From NCBI GenBank assembly GCA_937888435.1, contig CALAQS010000223.1:1-38687 (forward strand): a DNA stretch of 38,687 nucleotides, written 5' to 3'. Positions 6,362 to 13,771 of this stretch are shown here, piece by piece. The notes under the pieces were generated by a model. The model made no database searches, was not told the DNA's origin, and was given only the letters and a program-made list of their open reading frames with translations. Both the position numbers and the translations under genes were made by a program. This DNA is from an uncultured Acidobacteriota bacterium. GTDB lineage: Bacteria; Acidobacteriota; Thermoanaerobaculia; UBA5066. The first letter of the stretch is position 1. The number at the start of each line of letters is the position of its first letter.

Positions 6362-8473
6362 ATGACGATCACGCCGGCCCAGGCCACGTATTTCGGGTTC
6401 TCCGGGACCCTCCTCTTCGCGCTTCTGCTGCTCGGCGCCCTTACCCTTTTCACGTACACCGCGTCGCGCCGCATCCAGCTCCTCACGCTCGGCGGGCCCC
6501 CCGAAGACCGCCTCGACCATCCGCTCGCGCGCCTGTGGCACATGGCCGAGTACGGGCTCCTGCAGCGGAAGATGTTCCGCGACCCGTACGCGGGCCTCTA
6601 CCACGCCCTCATCTTCAGCGGTTTCCTCGTGCTGCTGCTGCGCACGCTGATGCTCGTCTTCGAGGGCCTCTTCCCCGGGGCCGGGCTGCCGTTCCTTCCG
6701 ACGGGCTTCTGGCAGGGCTATCTCCTCGTCAAGGACCTCGTCCTCGTGACGACCTTCGCCGGCGTTGTCCTCGCGCTCGCGCGCCGCCACGTCGCGAAGA
6801 AAGAGCGGCTCGACCCGTCCTTCGACGCGGACCTCATCCTCCTGCTCATCGGCTTCCTGATGGTGACGGATCTCGGCGCCGGCGCCGCGAAAATGGCGCT
6901 GGATGCGGCGAAAAGCGCGGCTCTCGGCGCGACGCCAAGTACCGCTCTCGCCCAAAACGCTCTCTGGGAACCCCTGACCTATTCCCTTTCTAAGCAATTC
7001 TCTTTTCTTTCTTCGTCCTCTTTGCAGGCTATTTATTTCGGTGCGTGGTGGGCGCACCTCGTCGCGATCTTCGTCTTCGGGAACTACCTGCCCTTCGCGA
7101 AGCACTTCCACGTGATCACGGCGCTCCCGAACTTGTTCTTCGCGAAGCTCGAGCCCGCCGGGAAGATGGCGACGTTCGACATCGAGAGGGCGGCCGAGGC
7201 CGAGAAGTTCGGCGTGTCGAAGATCGAGGACTTCACCTGGAAGCAGAAGCTGGACATGTTCACGTGCACCGAGTGCGGGCGCTGCCGCGAGGTGTGCCCG
7301 ACTCACCTCACGGGCAAGCCGCTCACGCCGAAGGGCTTCATGGTGGACCTGCGCAATGCGCTCTACGCGGACGCGGACGCGCTGATCGACGCCGACGCCG
7401 GCCGCGGCGACGGCTCGGCCGAGGTGGCGCTCGCGGCGCGAAGGCCGCTCATCGGAGGCTGGATCGACGAGGAGACGATCTGGGCCTGCACGACGTGCCG
7501 CTACTGCGAGCACGCGTGCCCCGTGGGCATCACGTTCGTCGACAAGATCACCGACCTGCGCCGCCACCTCGTGCTCGAGAAGAGCTCGTTCCCGAAGGAG
7601 GCGCAGACGGCCTTCAACGGCATGGAGCGCCAGGGCAATCCGTGGAACCTCGCGGCTTCGGACCGCGCGGCGTGGACGGTGGACTTGCCGTTCCCGGTGC
7701 TCACGATGGCCGAAGCGGCGGACGCGAAGTTGGCCGGCGGAGTCGAGGTGCTTTTCTGGGTGGGCTGCGCGGGCTCGTACGAGGAGCGCGGCAAGCGCGT
7801 GTCGCGGTCGCTCGCGCGGCTGCTCCACGAGGCCGGCGTGACGTTCGCGATCCTCGGCACGGAGGAGACGTGCACGGGCGACGCGGCGCGCCGCCTTGGG
7901 AACGAGTATCTCTTCCAGACGCTCGCGCGGCAGAACGTCGAAACGATGAAGGGCTACGGCGTGACGAGGATCGTCACGAACTGCCCGCACTGCTTCAACA
8001 CGCTCGCGAACGAGTACCCCGACTTCGGCGGCACGTTCGAGGTGATGCATGGGACCGAGCTCGTGTCGCGGCTCGTTCGCGAGGGGAGGATCCGTCTCGT
8101 GAACGGCGAGGCCCGCTCGCTTTCCTTCCACGATCCCTGCTACCTCGGGCGCCACAACGGCGTGTACGACGCGCCGCGCGAGCTCCTGAACGCGATCCCG
8201 GGGATCGTGCTGAAGGAGCTGCCGTTGAGCCGCGGGAACGGCATGTGCTGCGGCGCGGGCGGCGGGCGAATGTGGCTGGACGAGACGATCGGCGCGCGCG
8301 TGAACCAGGCGCGGTTCGCCGAGATCGAGGCGAACGGGACGGACGCGGTCGGCGTCTCGTGCCCGTTCTGCATGGTGATGCTCGGCAACGCGAAGACCGA
8401 GCTCGCGGGCAGGACCGAGGCTTACGACGTCCTCGAGCTGGCCGCACAGGCGTTGCCCGCCCATCCGGGCTGA
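6362..8473 (+). CDS. Membrane Fe-S oxidoreductase with CCG domains, candidate ETF:quinone oxidoreductase
   Basis: A 703-residue membrane redox protein. The N-terminal third has about five hydrophobic helices with His residues (RLWHMAEYG, GLYHALIF, AWWAHLV, HFHVI) like a NarI-type haem b quinone domain. Then come two [4Fe-4S] ferredoxin motifs, CTECGRCREVCP (about residue 301) and CTTCRYCEHACP (about 376). Two cysteine-rich CCG (HdrD-like) domains follow, with CAGS, CPHC, CYLGRH, CCGAGGG and CPFC. Proteins of this build beside etfBA have been described as ETF:(mena)quinone oxidoreductases (EMO), and the proximity to etfBA supports the same role; the exact electron path is inference. Residues 207-220 (YSLSKQFSFLSSSS) are encoded by a dispersed A+T-rich motif copy and lie in the loop before the last helix. 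Confidence 0.88.
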   Translation: MTITPAQATYFGFSGTLLFALLLLGALTLFTYTASRRIQLLTLGGPPEDRLDHPLARLWHMAEYGLLQRKMFRDPYAGLYHALIFSGFLVLLLRTLMLVFEGLFPGAGLPFLPTGFWQGYLLVKDLVLVTTFAGVVLALARRHVAKKERLDPSFDADLILLLIGFLMVTDLGAGAAKMALDAAKSAALGATPSTALAQNALWEPLTYSLSKQFSFLSSSSLQAIYFGAWWAHLVAIFVFGNYLPFAKHFHVITALPNLFFAKLEPAGKMATFDIERAAEAEKFGVSKIEDFTWKQKLDMFTCTECGRCREVCPTHLTGKPLTPKGFMVDLRNALYADADALIDADAGRGDGSAEVALAARRPLIGGWIDEETIWACTTCRYCEHACPVGITFVDKITDLRRHLVLEKSSFPKEAQTAFNGMERQGNPWNLAASDRAAWTVDLPFPVLTMAEAADAKLAGGVEVLFWVGCAGSYEERGKRVSRSLARLLHEAGVTFAILGTEETCTGDAARRLGNEYLFQTLARQNVETMKGYGVTRIVTNCPHCFNTLANEYPDFGGTFEVMHGTELVSRLVREGRIRLVNGEARSLSFHDPCYLGRHNGVYDAPRELLNAIPGIVLKELPLSRGNGMCCGAGGGRMWLDETIGARVNQARFAEIEANGTDAVGVSCPFCMVMLGNAKTELAGRTEAYDVLELAAQALPAHPG
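6979..7020 (+). repeat. Dispersed A+T-rich motif with pyrimidine tract, inside Fe-S oxidoreductase gene
   Basis: CTATTCCCTTTCTAAGCAA followed by about 20 bases almost all C or T. Read as Tyr-Ser-Leu-Ser-Lys-Gln, then Phe/Ser/Leu codons. Shares CCTTTCTAAGCAA with the copy at 33151. Confidence 0.8.
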
Positions 8474-8510
8474 TCCGGAATCCAAGGGCGTGGGTGTAAT
8501 CTTTCCGCAT

Positions 8511-8945
8511 ATGGCGGACGAGCCGAAGGCCCCGGGCGCGCCGACTCCGGCGGGCGGCGTGCGGCCGGCGCAGCGCATCGTCGGGCCCGTGGCGCCGCCG
8601 GTCTACACGGCGGGGGCGAAAGCGGGCGCGGCGCGCATCGCCTCGGAGAGCGCCGAGCCGCTCGTCACCGAGGGCATGAAGGCCCGGCAGCGCGATATCG
8701 AGAAGAAGCGCCGCGTCGTGGCTACGCTCCGGCAGGTCGAGGAGGAGGAGGCGTCCGAGCGCTGGCGGCGCGTCCGCGCGTGGATCTTGAGGTTCGTGGG
8801 CGTCCTCGTCGCGCTCGGCGTTTACGCGAAGATCCAGTCGATGTACGGCAATAAGTGGCCGATGCTCGCCGTGTGGATCTTCCTCACCGTGATGCTCGGT
8901 GTGGCCGCGACCTGGCTCCTCTGGTACCTGGATTACTCCGACTAG
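8511..8945 (+). CDS. Small membrane protein with two C-terminal helices
   Basis: A 144-residue protein of unknown function. The first 50 residues are Pro/Ala/Gly-rich and disordered-looking. A charged helix (KARQRDIEKKRRVVATLRQVEEEEASERWRR split over residues 55-88) follows and is probably a short coiled coil on the cytoplasmic face. Two hydrophobic segments close the protein: WILRFVGVLVALGVYA and MLAVWIFLTVMLGVAATWLLW. I chose the ATG at 8511 because the longer frame gives no family-like extension. It lies 37 bases after the Fe-S oxidoreductase on the same strand and may be cotranscribed. Its TAG stop shares the palindrome CTAG with the convergent zinc-ribbon gene. No homologous family was recognised. 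Confidence 0.7.
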   Translation: MADEPKAPGAPTPAGGVRPAQRIVGPVAPPVYTAGAKAGAARIASESAEPLVTEGMKARQRDIEKKRRVVATLRQVEEEEASERWRRVRAWILRFVGVLVALGVYAKIQSMYGNKWPMLAVWIFLTVMLGVAATWLLWYLDYSD

Positions 8946-9235
8946 TCGTCGTCGAAGATCCCCTTCGGTTTTCCGTGGTCTTTCTGCGCCTTCTCGAGCG
9001 CCTGCCGGAACGTCTTGTCGAGGATCTCGCTCTTGTGCTTCTCGCGCTCGACCGTGGCCGCGAAAAGGTCCTCGGCGCGGTCCTTGCGCCGCTGGTTCTC
9101 GCGCGACGCTTCCTCGAGCGAAGAGGGCTTGGTCTTCGAGGTCGCGGATTCGTGCGACAGCACGGCGCCGGTATCCGGGTCCACCTTCAGCGTGGAGCCG
9201 CAATCGGGGCACAGGACGAGGACATGGTCGCTCAT
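8942..9235 (-). CDS. Small zinc-ribbon-like protein with charged helix
   Basis: A 97-residue protein. The N-terminus has one CPDCG knuckle (VLVLCPDCGSTLKVDPDTG), the half of a zinc ribbon. The rest is a long, highly charged, probably helical segment (SRENQRRKDRAEDLFAATV then LDKTFRQALEKAQKD) ending FDDD. With one CxxC only, metal binding would need a dimer or other ligands. I start at the ATG of MSDHVLVL; the longer frame upstream runs into the neighbouring gene. Divergent from the YraN-like gene with only 24 bases between the two starts. Function unknown; comparable short CPxCG proteins are common conserved hypotheticals. Confidence 0.72.
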   Translation of the reverse strand: MSDHVLVLCPDCGSTLKVDPDTGAVLSHESATSKTKPSSLEEASRENQRRKDRAEDLFAATVEREKHKSEILDKTFRQALEKAQKDHGKPKGIFDDD

Positions 9236-9259
9236 GGCGGCCCGGATTATCCTCCCGTC

Positions 9260-9724
9260 GTGAATTCCTCCGAAGGGGAAGACTGGAAGAAGCACCTGAA
9301 GTCGCTGGGGATCGTGCGCAAGAGGCGGCCGAAAAGGACGAAGGAAGAGAAAGAAAAAGAGAAAGATCTTAGAAAAGTCGAAGGCGGCCGGATCGGTGAA
9401 GACATCGCCTGCTCGTTATTCAAAGAAAATTCTCTTCGGATTCTCGATCGAAATGTCCGATACCCGGACGGAGAGATCGACATCGTCGCCCTAGACGGCG
9501 AGACGACCGTCTTCGTCGAGGTCAAGCGCCGCCGGGACGGGGCGTTGGGGACGCCGGCCGAGGCCGTGACGCGGACGAAGCGCGCGCGGGTCGTGCGGGC
9601 CGCCCGCCGCTGGCTCGCGGCGCACCCGGCGCGGGCGGGCTCCGTGCGGTTCGACGTCGTCGCCATTCAGGACGATTCCACGGCCGTCGAGTGGCTGCGC
9701 GGCGCGTTCGATGCGTCACGGTAA
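9260..9724 (+). CDS. YraN/UPF0102-family nuclease-fold protein
   Basis: A 154-residue member of the UPF0102 (YraN) family, which has a PD-(D/E)xK restriction-endonuclease-like fold and an ill-defined role in DNA metabolism. The core is standard: GGRIGEDIACSLFKENSLRILDRNVRYPDGEIDIVALDG, interrupted here only by description, with the catalytic-type series GEIDIV and FVEVK, then TKRARVVRAARRWL and RFDVVAI. Unlike typical members (about 120 residues) it has a roughly 40-residue Lys/Glu-rich N-terminal extension from a GTG start. That extension (KEKEKDLRKVEG) and the segment FKENSLRIL are encoded by two A+T-rich motif copies. A later GTG near 9315 would shorten the extension. Confidence 0.85.
   Translation: MNSSEGEDWKKHLKSLGIVRKRRPKRTKEEKEKEKDLRKVEGGRIGEDIACSLFKENSLRILDRNVRYPDGEIDIVALDGETTVFVEVKRRRDGALGTPAEAVTRTKRARVVRAARRWLAAHPARAGSVRFDVVAIQDDSTAVEWLRGAFDASR
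9341..9384 (-). repeat. Dispersed A+T-rich motif with purine tract, YraN-like gene
   Basis: On the plus strand a run of only A and G (9341-9365) then GATCTTAGAAAAGTCGAAGG. The minus-strand core matches TTTCTAAGA exactly, then skips three bases to TCTTTCTC. Encodes the Lys/Glu-rich N-terminal extension. Confidence 0.6.
9412..9446 (+). repeat. Diverged A+T-rich motif, YraN-like gene
   Basis: TTATTCAAAGAAAATTC then TCTTCGGATTCTCG. It matches 11 of 15 core positions, and its tail resembles ATTCGGATTCG of the copy at 33151. It lies 28 bases from the previous copy in opposite orientation. Confidence 0.45.
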
Positions 9725-9760
9725 ACTGACTGCGCGAGTGTTCCGTCCGGAGATGTGTCC

Positions 9761-11689
9761 GTGAGCGATTATGTCGGGAGATCGCTGGGCCGTTACCGGC
9801 TCGAGAAGCTTCTCGGGCAGGGCGGGATGGCCGAGGTCCATCAGGCCACCGACACGAAGCTCGCGCGCACGGTGGCCGTGAAGGTGATTCTCGCCACACA
9901 CGCCATCAAGGGGGACTTTTTGGAGCGCTTCCTGCGCGAGGCGCGCATGGTGGCCTCGCTCGAGCATCCGAACATCCTCCCCGTGTACGACTTTGGCGAG
10001 GACAACGGCGTGCCGTTCCTCGTCATGCCCTACCTCTCCGGCGGGTCGTTGCGCGAGCGGCTGCGGGCCGGCGCCGTGCCGCTCGCGCTCGCGTCCGCAT
10101 GGATCACGCAGCTTGCCGACGCGCTCGATGCCGCCCACGCCGCGGGCGTGCTGCACCGCGACGTGAAGCCCGCGAACGTGCTCGTCGACAGGAACGACCG
10201 GCTCTTCCTCGCGGACTTCGGCATCGCGAAGATGCTCGAGAACCAGTCGGGCCTCACGACGACGGGTGTCGTGGTGGGCACGCCCATCTACATGGCGCCC
10301 GAGCAGGCGCAGGGACGCCCGGCGACCCCCGCGACGGACCGCTACGCGCTCGCGGTCGTCGCGTACGAGATTCTGTGCGGCCGCCCACCGTTCGACGGCG
10401 ACAACCCGCTTTCGCTCATGCACCAGCACGTCTCGAGCCCGCCGCCGTTGCTCTCGGCGCGCATCGGCGGCCTGCCCGCCGGCCTCGACGCGGTGCTCTC
10501 GCAGGCGCTCGCGAAGGACCCGGCCGCGCGGCCGCCCACGTGCCGCGCCCTCGCGGACGCCGTGGCGGCCCTGCTGCCCGCGGGGATCACGCCGCCGCCC
10601 GCTCTCGCGGGCCGGGGCGCTTCGCCGGGCTCGACGACGTCGCCGACGATGGTCTCGACGCCGGAGATACGGCCCCCCACCGTGGCGCCGGGCACGACCC
10701 CGTGGGCCCCGCCGTCCACGCCTCCGCCCGTGCGGCTCTCCGACGTGCGGCCGTCTCTGACGAGCGATGCGACGGTTCTCATGAGCTCGCGGGGCACGAC
10801 GCGCCGTGCGATGTATCTCGGTGCGGTGGCGGTCGCGGCGCTCTCCGGCCTGTGGTGGGTCGCCGCGCACCGCCCGGCGCGCGAGAGTGTTCCGCTCGCC
10901 GCTCCGCCCGCCGTCTCACCCGCGAGCGCCGCGGCTCCGGCCGCCCCATCGGCCCCCGCGGTATCGGCCTCCGAGCCCGCGTCGGTGGCGGTCGTCGAAA
11001 AAGCGGAGAAGGCGCCGGAGCCGGCGCCGGCCGCGAGCGCGAGGAAGGCAGAGCCGCTCGTGAGAAAGCTCGCCGATGAGGACAAGCGCATCGCGGACCT
11101 CGAAGCCCGCGTGAAGGAGGCCGAGGCCGCGGCCCAGGCCGCGCGGGTCGCCGCGGCCGCGAAGCCGTCCATCCCGCCTCCGCCGAACTCCGAGCGGGAC
11201 GCGGGCGCGGCCGACGACCCGTCTCATCCGTTGCACGCGGCGCGCGAACGCCTCGAGCCGGCGAAGAAGCCCACGCACCGCCTGTCGAGGGCGGACTTCC
11301 AGTTCGCGCTCGACGAGGCCCAGCGCGTTCTGAATGGGCGTCCGCTCAACCCGGAGGCGAAATATCTGGAGACGTACGCCCGGGGCGGGCTCGCGTACGT
11401 GGCGGGGAAGGACGGCGTGGCGTCCGCGGCGCTCGTCGAAGCGTTCACCGAGCTGAGGCGTCGAAAGAAGCGCGAGTCGCGCCCGATCGGAAGCTTTCTC
11501 CTGCGGCCCGACGGCACGATCGGGCAGCCGAACGCCTGGCAGCTCGCGCTCGGATACGGGGACGCGCGGGGGGAGGCGATGGGTCTGATCGAGAAGGAGC
11601 TGGCCGCGAATCCGCGTTCCATGCGCGCCCTGAAGGCGCGCGCCCAGCTCCGGCGGATGCAGGGGCTGGACGAGCCTCGGCCGAATTGA
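9761..11689 (+). CDS. Membrane-anchored Ser/Thr protein kinase (PknB-like) with C-terminal domain
   Basis: A 642-residue Hanks-type kinase. The start is GTG at 9761, eight bases after GGAG; a GTG at 9755 is too close to that site. The cytoplasmic kinase domain (about 8-270) has GQGGMAEV, VAVKVI Lys, HRDVKPANV, ADFGIAK and YMAPEQAQG, so all catalytic residues are present. A Pro/Thr-rich juxtamembrane linker leads to one helix at about 350-367 (YLGAVAVAALSGLWWVAA), so the rest should be outside the membrane: an Ala/Pro-rich spacer, a coiled coil at about 435-465 and a helical, TPR-like domain to the end (DFQFALDEAQRVLNGRPLN, ALKARAQLRRMQG). No PASTA repeats. Substrate unknown. No operon partner is evident; the tRNA-Gly terminator follows on the other strand. 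Confidence 0.93.
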   Translation: MSDYVGRSLGRYRLEKLLGQGGMAEVHQATDTKLARTVAVKVILATHAIKGDFLERFLREARMVASLEHPNILPVYDFGEDNGVPFLVMPYLSGGSLRERLRAGAVPLALASAWITQLADALDAAHAAGVLHRDVKPANVLVDRNDRLFLADFGIAKMLENQSGLTTTGVVVGTPIYMAPEQAQGRPATPATDRYALAVVAYEILCGRPPFDGDNPLSLMHQHVSSPPPLLSARIGGLPAGLDAVLSQALAKDPAARPPTCRALADAVAALLPAGITPPPALAGRGASPGSTTSPTMVSTPEIRPPTVAPGTTPWAPPSTPPPVRLSDVRPSLTSDATVLMSSRGTTRRAMYLGAVAVAALSGLWWVAAHRPARESVPLAAPPAVSPASAAAPAAPSAPAVSASEPASVAVVEKAEKAPEPAPAASARKAEPLVRKLADEDKRIADLEARVKEAEAAAQAARVAAAAKPSIPPPPNSERDAGAADDPSHPLHAARERLEPAKKPTHRLSRADFQFALDEAQRVLNGRPLNPEAKYLETYARGGLAYVAGKDGVASAALVEAFTELRRRKKRESRPIGSFLLRPDGTIGQPNAWQLALGYGDARGEAMGLIEKELAANPRSMRALKARAQLRRMQGLDEPRPN

Positions 11690-11714
11690 CCCGGGAGGGG
11701 TGGTTTCGCTCCGG

Positions 11715-11743
11715 AAAAAACGAGGCCCGGCTCGTGCCGGGCC
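11715..11743 (-). terminator. Intrinsic terminator of the tRNA-Gly unit
   Basis: A perfect 8-bp stem (GGCCCGGC/GCCGGGCC, 11724-11731 with 11736-11743) and a 4-base loop, followed on the minus strand by six T (11720-11715). It lies 14 bases beyond the encoded CCA end. It also sits 25 bases after the kinase stop, but there is no T run for that strand. Confidence 0.88.
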
Positions 11744-11756
11744 CCGGGTTCGACTA

Positions 11757-11831
<75 letters not shown>

Positions 11832-11844
11832 TCAGGAGCAGAGG

Positions 11845-11873
11845 AATATAGGGGACGGGCCTCGAGGCGTCAA
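11845..11873 (-). promoter_or_regulatory. Sigma-70-type promoter of tRNA-Gly
   Basis: On the minus strand TTGACG (11873-11868), a 17-base spacer and TATATT (11850-11845) give a near-consensus promoter whose start would fall about 6 bases before the tRNA 5' end. The -35 box overlaps the stop codon of the upstream Pro-rich protein gene. Confidence 0.8.
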
Positions 11874-12235
11874 GAAGAGCCCGCGCGCGGGTCGCGCGGC
11901 GCGGGCGTGAGCATCTCGGAGGGCCCGGGCGTCGGCGGCGGAACGATCTTGTCGCCCGGGTCTCCGCCGGGTGTCCGGCTGATTCCCGGCGTCCGCAGCG
12001 GATCGAGCTTTCCGATTCCGGGAGTGCGCGAAGCGCGCAATTCGGGAGTGGGCAGGGGCGTGGGAAGGTTCTCGGGCGTGGGGGGCGCTGGTGGCGCTTG
12101 TTGCGTGCCGTCCGGCCGCGGCAAAGGCGTCGCCTGGGGATTGACTTCGGGTGTCGGAACGGGCGTCGACTCCTGAAGCACGGCCGCCGTCGCGCCACCC
12201 AGAATCACGGTCAGAATCAACGCTTTGTAATTCAT
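11870..12235 (-). CDS. Small exported Pro/Thr-rich protein with TPG-type repeats
   Basis: A 121-residue protein starting at an ATG preceded by GGGAAGGAC. The start MNYKALILTVILGGATAAVL is a signal peptide or single N-terminal anchor. Everything after it is low-complexity: repeated (x)TP and RTPG units such as PTPEVNPQATPLP, LPTPLPTPEL, SRTPGIGKLDPLRTPG and ISRTPGGDPG. The composition suggests a stiff, unfolded extracytoplasmic spacer or wall/periplasm-spanning peptide. No enzyme domain or cysteine is present. It lies downstream of the CBS-UspA pair on the same strand with a 55-base gap, and its stop overlaps the tRNA promoter. Function not known. Confidence 0.7.
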   Translation of the reverse strand: MNYKALILTVILGGATAAVLQESTPVPTPEVNPQATPLPRPDGTQQAPPAPPTPENLPTPLPTPELRASRTPGIGKLDPLRTPGISRTPGGDPGDKIVPPPTPGPSEMLTPAPRDPRAGSS

Positions 12236-12290
12236 GTCCTTCCCGGTGGACGGAAGGTACGGCGCATGCCAGCCACGCCGTTTCCGTGCG

Positions 12291-12713
12291 TCACGCCGCC
12301 GCGCGGACGACGACGACGGGGCAGAGCGCCTCGCAGACGACGCGCATCGCGACGCCGCCGAAGACGAGCCGCGAGACGCCCGTCCGGCCCTGCGTGCCGA
12401 GGACGAGGAGCGCCGCGTTCGCGCGGGCCGCCGCTTCCACAAGCGTGGTGTGCGGCGTGCCGTCGAGAAGCTCGATGCGCACCGTGACACCGGCGGATTC
12501 GGCCCGGCGCCTCAGCGCCTCGAGCTTTTTCAGGCAGATCGCGCGCAGCGGCGCCACTTCGCCGATGCCATGGTCGAGGAGGACGGCGGTCGGGATGACG
12601 TGCGCCACGACGAGCTCGGCCGACCGCAGCTTCGCCTCGTCGACCGCGGTGAGGAACGCACGGTCGGATGCGGGCGAGAAGTCCGTTCCGAAAAAGATGG
12701 TCGCGTCGCTCAT
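12291..12713 (-). CDS. Universal stress protein (UspA family)
   Basis: A 140-residue single-domain Usp. The N-terminus MSDATIFFGTDFSPASDRAF is the usual first strand and helix, and the C-terminal nucleotide loop reads LVLGTQGRTGVSRLVFGGVA, fitting G-2x-G-9x-G but with Gly where ATP-binding members have Ser/Thr, so ATP binding is likely but not certain. The last strand is CPVVVVRA. The start ATG overlaps the stop of the CBS-domain gene by four bases (ATGA), so the two are translationally coupled and probably act in the same stress or energy-sensing response. A longer frame upstream is only the CBS gene in another frame. Confidence 0.93.
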   Translation of the reverse strand: MSDATIFFGTDFSPASDRAFLTAVDEAKLRSAELVVAHVIPTAVLLDHGIGEVAPLRAICLKKLEALRRRAESAGVTVRIELLDGTPHTTLVEAAARANAALLVLGTQGRTGVSRLVFGGVAMRVVCEALCPVVVVRAAA

Positions 12714-13192
12714 GAGGTTCTCCGATCCCGACCAGGCCACCCGCGGGCCCGGCCGGCCTTCTTCGGCGGCCTGATCTTCACCACTCGCTTCGTCCGGCTC
12801 ACGCGCGCGGGCGCCGGAACCTGCTCGGCGAGAAGCCGCAGGAGGTCGGACACCGTGACGATGCCTGCCAGCTTGCCGTCCGGCTCGATCACGGGCAGAC
12901 AGCCGATGTTCCAGCCGCGCATGACGTTTGCGGCCTGGCGTACGGGCATGTTCGGCGTCGCCTTGACCGCGTAGGCCGTCATCATCGCGGAGATCGGGCG
13001 CAGGCGGCGGATCTCGTCGCGGTCCCGCCCGCCGAGGTCGCGCGCGGACACGACGCCGACGACTTCACCGCCTTCGCCGGTCACGACGAGGTGGTGGATG
13101 CGCTTCCAGCGCATCAGGTTCCAGGCCGCTTCCGCGTTCTCCGTGTGGGAGACGGTCTGGACGCGCCTCGTCATGATGTCCTGGACTCGCAT
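12710..13192 (-). CDS. Tandem CBS-domain protein
   Basis: A 160-residue protein made of two CBS domains, which as a pair bind adenosine nucleotides. The first covers about residues 1-58 (MRVQDIMTRRVQTVSHTEN, HHLVVTGEGGEVVGVVSARDL). The second covers about 66-125 (ISAMMTAYAVKATPNMPVRQA, IGCLPVIEPDGKLAGIVTVSDLL). A basic tail follows (RTKRVVKIRPPKKAGRARGW), which may bind nucleic acid or acidic partners. The start ATG at 13192 follows GGGAGGG closely; two upstream in-frame starts are less well placed. It overlaps the UspA gene by ATGA and is divergent from the hemerythrin gene. Confidence 0.93.
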   Translation of the reverse strand: MRVQDIMTRRVQTVSHTENAEAAWNLMRWKRIHHLVVTGEGGEVVGVVSARDLGGRDRDEIRRLRPISAMMTAYAVKATPNMPVRQAANVMRGWNIGCLPVIEPDGKLAGIVTVSDLLRLLAEQVPAPARVSRTKRVVKIRPPKKAGRARGWPGRDRRTS

Positions 13193-13271
13193 GAACCCTC
13201 CCCTCATACGATCGGGAGGCGACGAGCCCCGCGCCATGAGCCACCTGAATCAGATTCTGGCAAAGCGGCTT

Positions 13272-13299
13272 TTGGCCGGTCGGGCGCACGCCGTATCAT
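13272..13299 (+). promoter_or_regulatory. Probable promoter of the hemerythrin gene
   Basis: TTGGCC (13272-13277), 16 bases, then TATCAT (13294-13299), 22 bases before the ATG. A start about 7 bases on would leave a short leader containing the AGAGGAG ribosome site. The -35 match is only moderate. Confidence 0.45.
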
Positions 13300-13321
13300 T
13301 CGAGGTGGGAAGAGGAGTTTC

Positions 13322-13750
13322 ATGCCGACGGCCGAGGGCCGGAAGGACGTTCACGGCCTTCCGGAGATAGAGAGGGAGCACGAGCTCCAGATCGCGCTCG
13401 TGGACGCCTTCGAAAGGGCCGCGGGCGCGAATGAGCGCGTCGAGGCCGGGAGGATCCTCGAGGAGATGGCCGACCTTTCCGAGAAGCACTTCCTCGCCGA
13501 GGAGCTCGTCATGCGGCTGCACCAGTATCCCGCCTTCGAGGAGCACGCCGCCGAGCACGTGAGGCTGATCCGGGAGATGAACGAGCTGCTGCGCCAGAAC
13601 GCGGCCGGCACGCTGGAGATCACCCTGGAGCTCGCCGACCGCCTCCGGCGCACGCTCACGAACCATCTCCGCGGGACCGACCACGCCCTCGCGGCGTTCA
13701 TGCGTCGCGAGGCCGCCGCGGCGAAGCCTCCGGGAGCGCCTTCGGTCTGA
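13322..13750 (+). CDS. Bacteriohemerythrin-like di-iron protein
   Basis: A 142-residue four-helix hemerythrin-domain protein, with the ATG preceded by AGAGGAG. The full metal-ligand set is readable: His20 (REHELQ), His56 and Glu60 (KHFLAEE), His75 and His79 (EEHAAEH), His115 and Asp120 (NHLRGTD). Such proteins bind O2 (or NO) at a di-iron site and serve as oxygen sensors, carriers or scavengers. No membrane segment or output domain is fused, so it is a stand-alone cytoplasmic protein. It is divergent from the CBS/UspA pair across a 129-base region, which suggests a shared response to oxygen or energy state; this link is inference. Confidence 0.93.
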   Translation: MPTAEGRKDVHGLPEIEREHELQIALVDAFERAAGANERVEAGRILEEMADLSEKHFLAEELVMRLHQYPAFEEHAAEHVRLIREMNELLRQNAAGTLEITLELADRLRRTLTNHLRGTDHALAAFMRREAAAAKPPGAPSV

Positions 13751-13771
13751 CGCTCCCGGGCTCGGCTCCGC

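Noticed and set aside
4209-6365. 718-codon open frame on the plus strand opposite the Ig-like gene
   Set aside because: The composition is Arg/Gly/Asp-rich as expected for a shadow frame in G+C-rich DNA; the minus-strand frame has a signal peptide and real domains.
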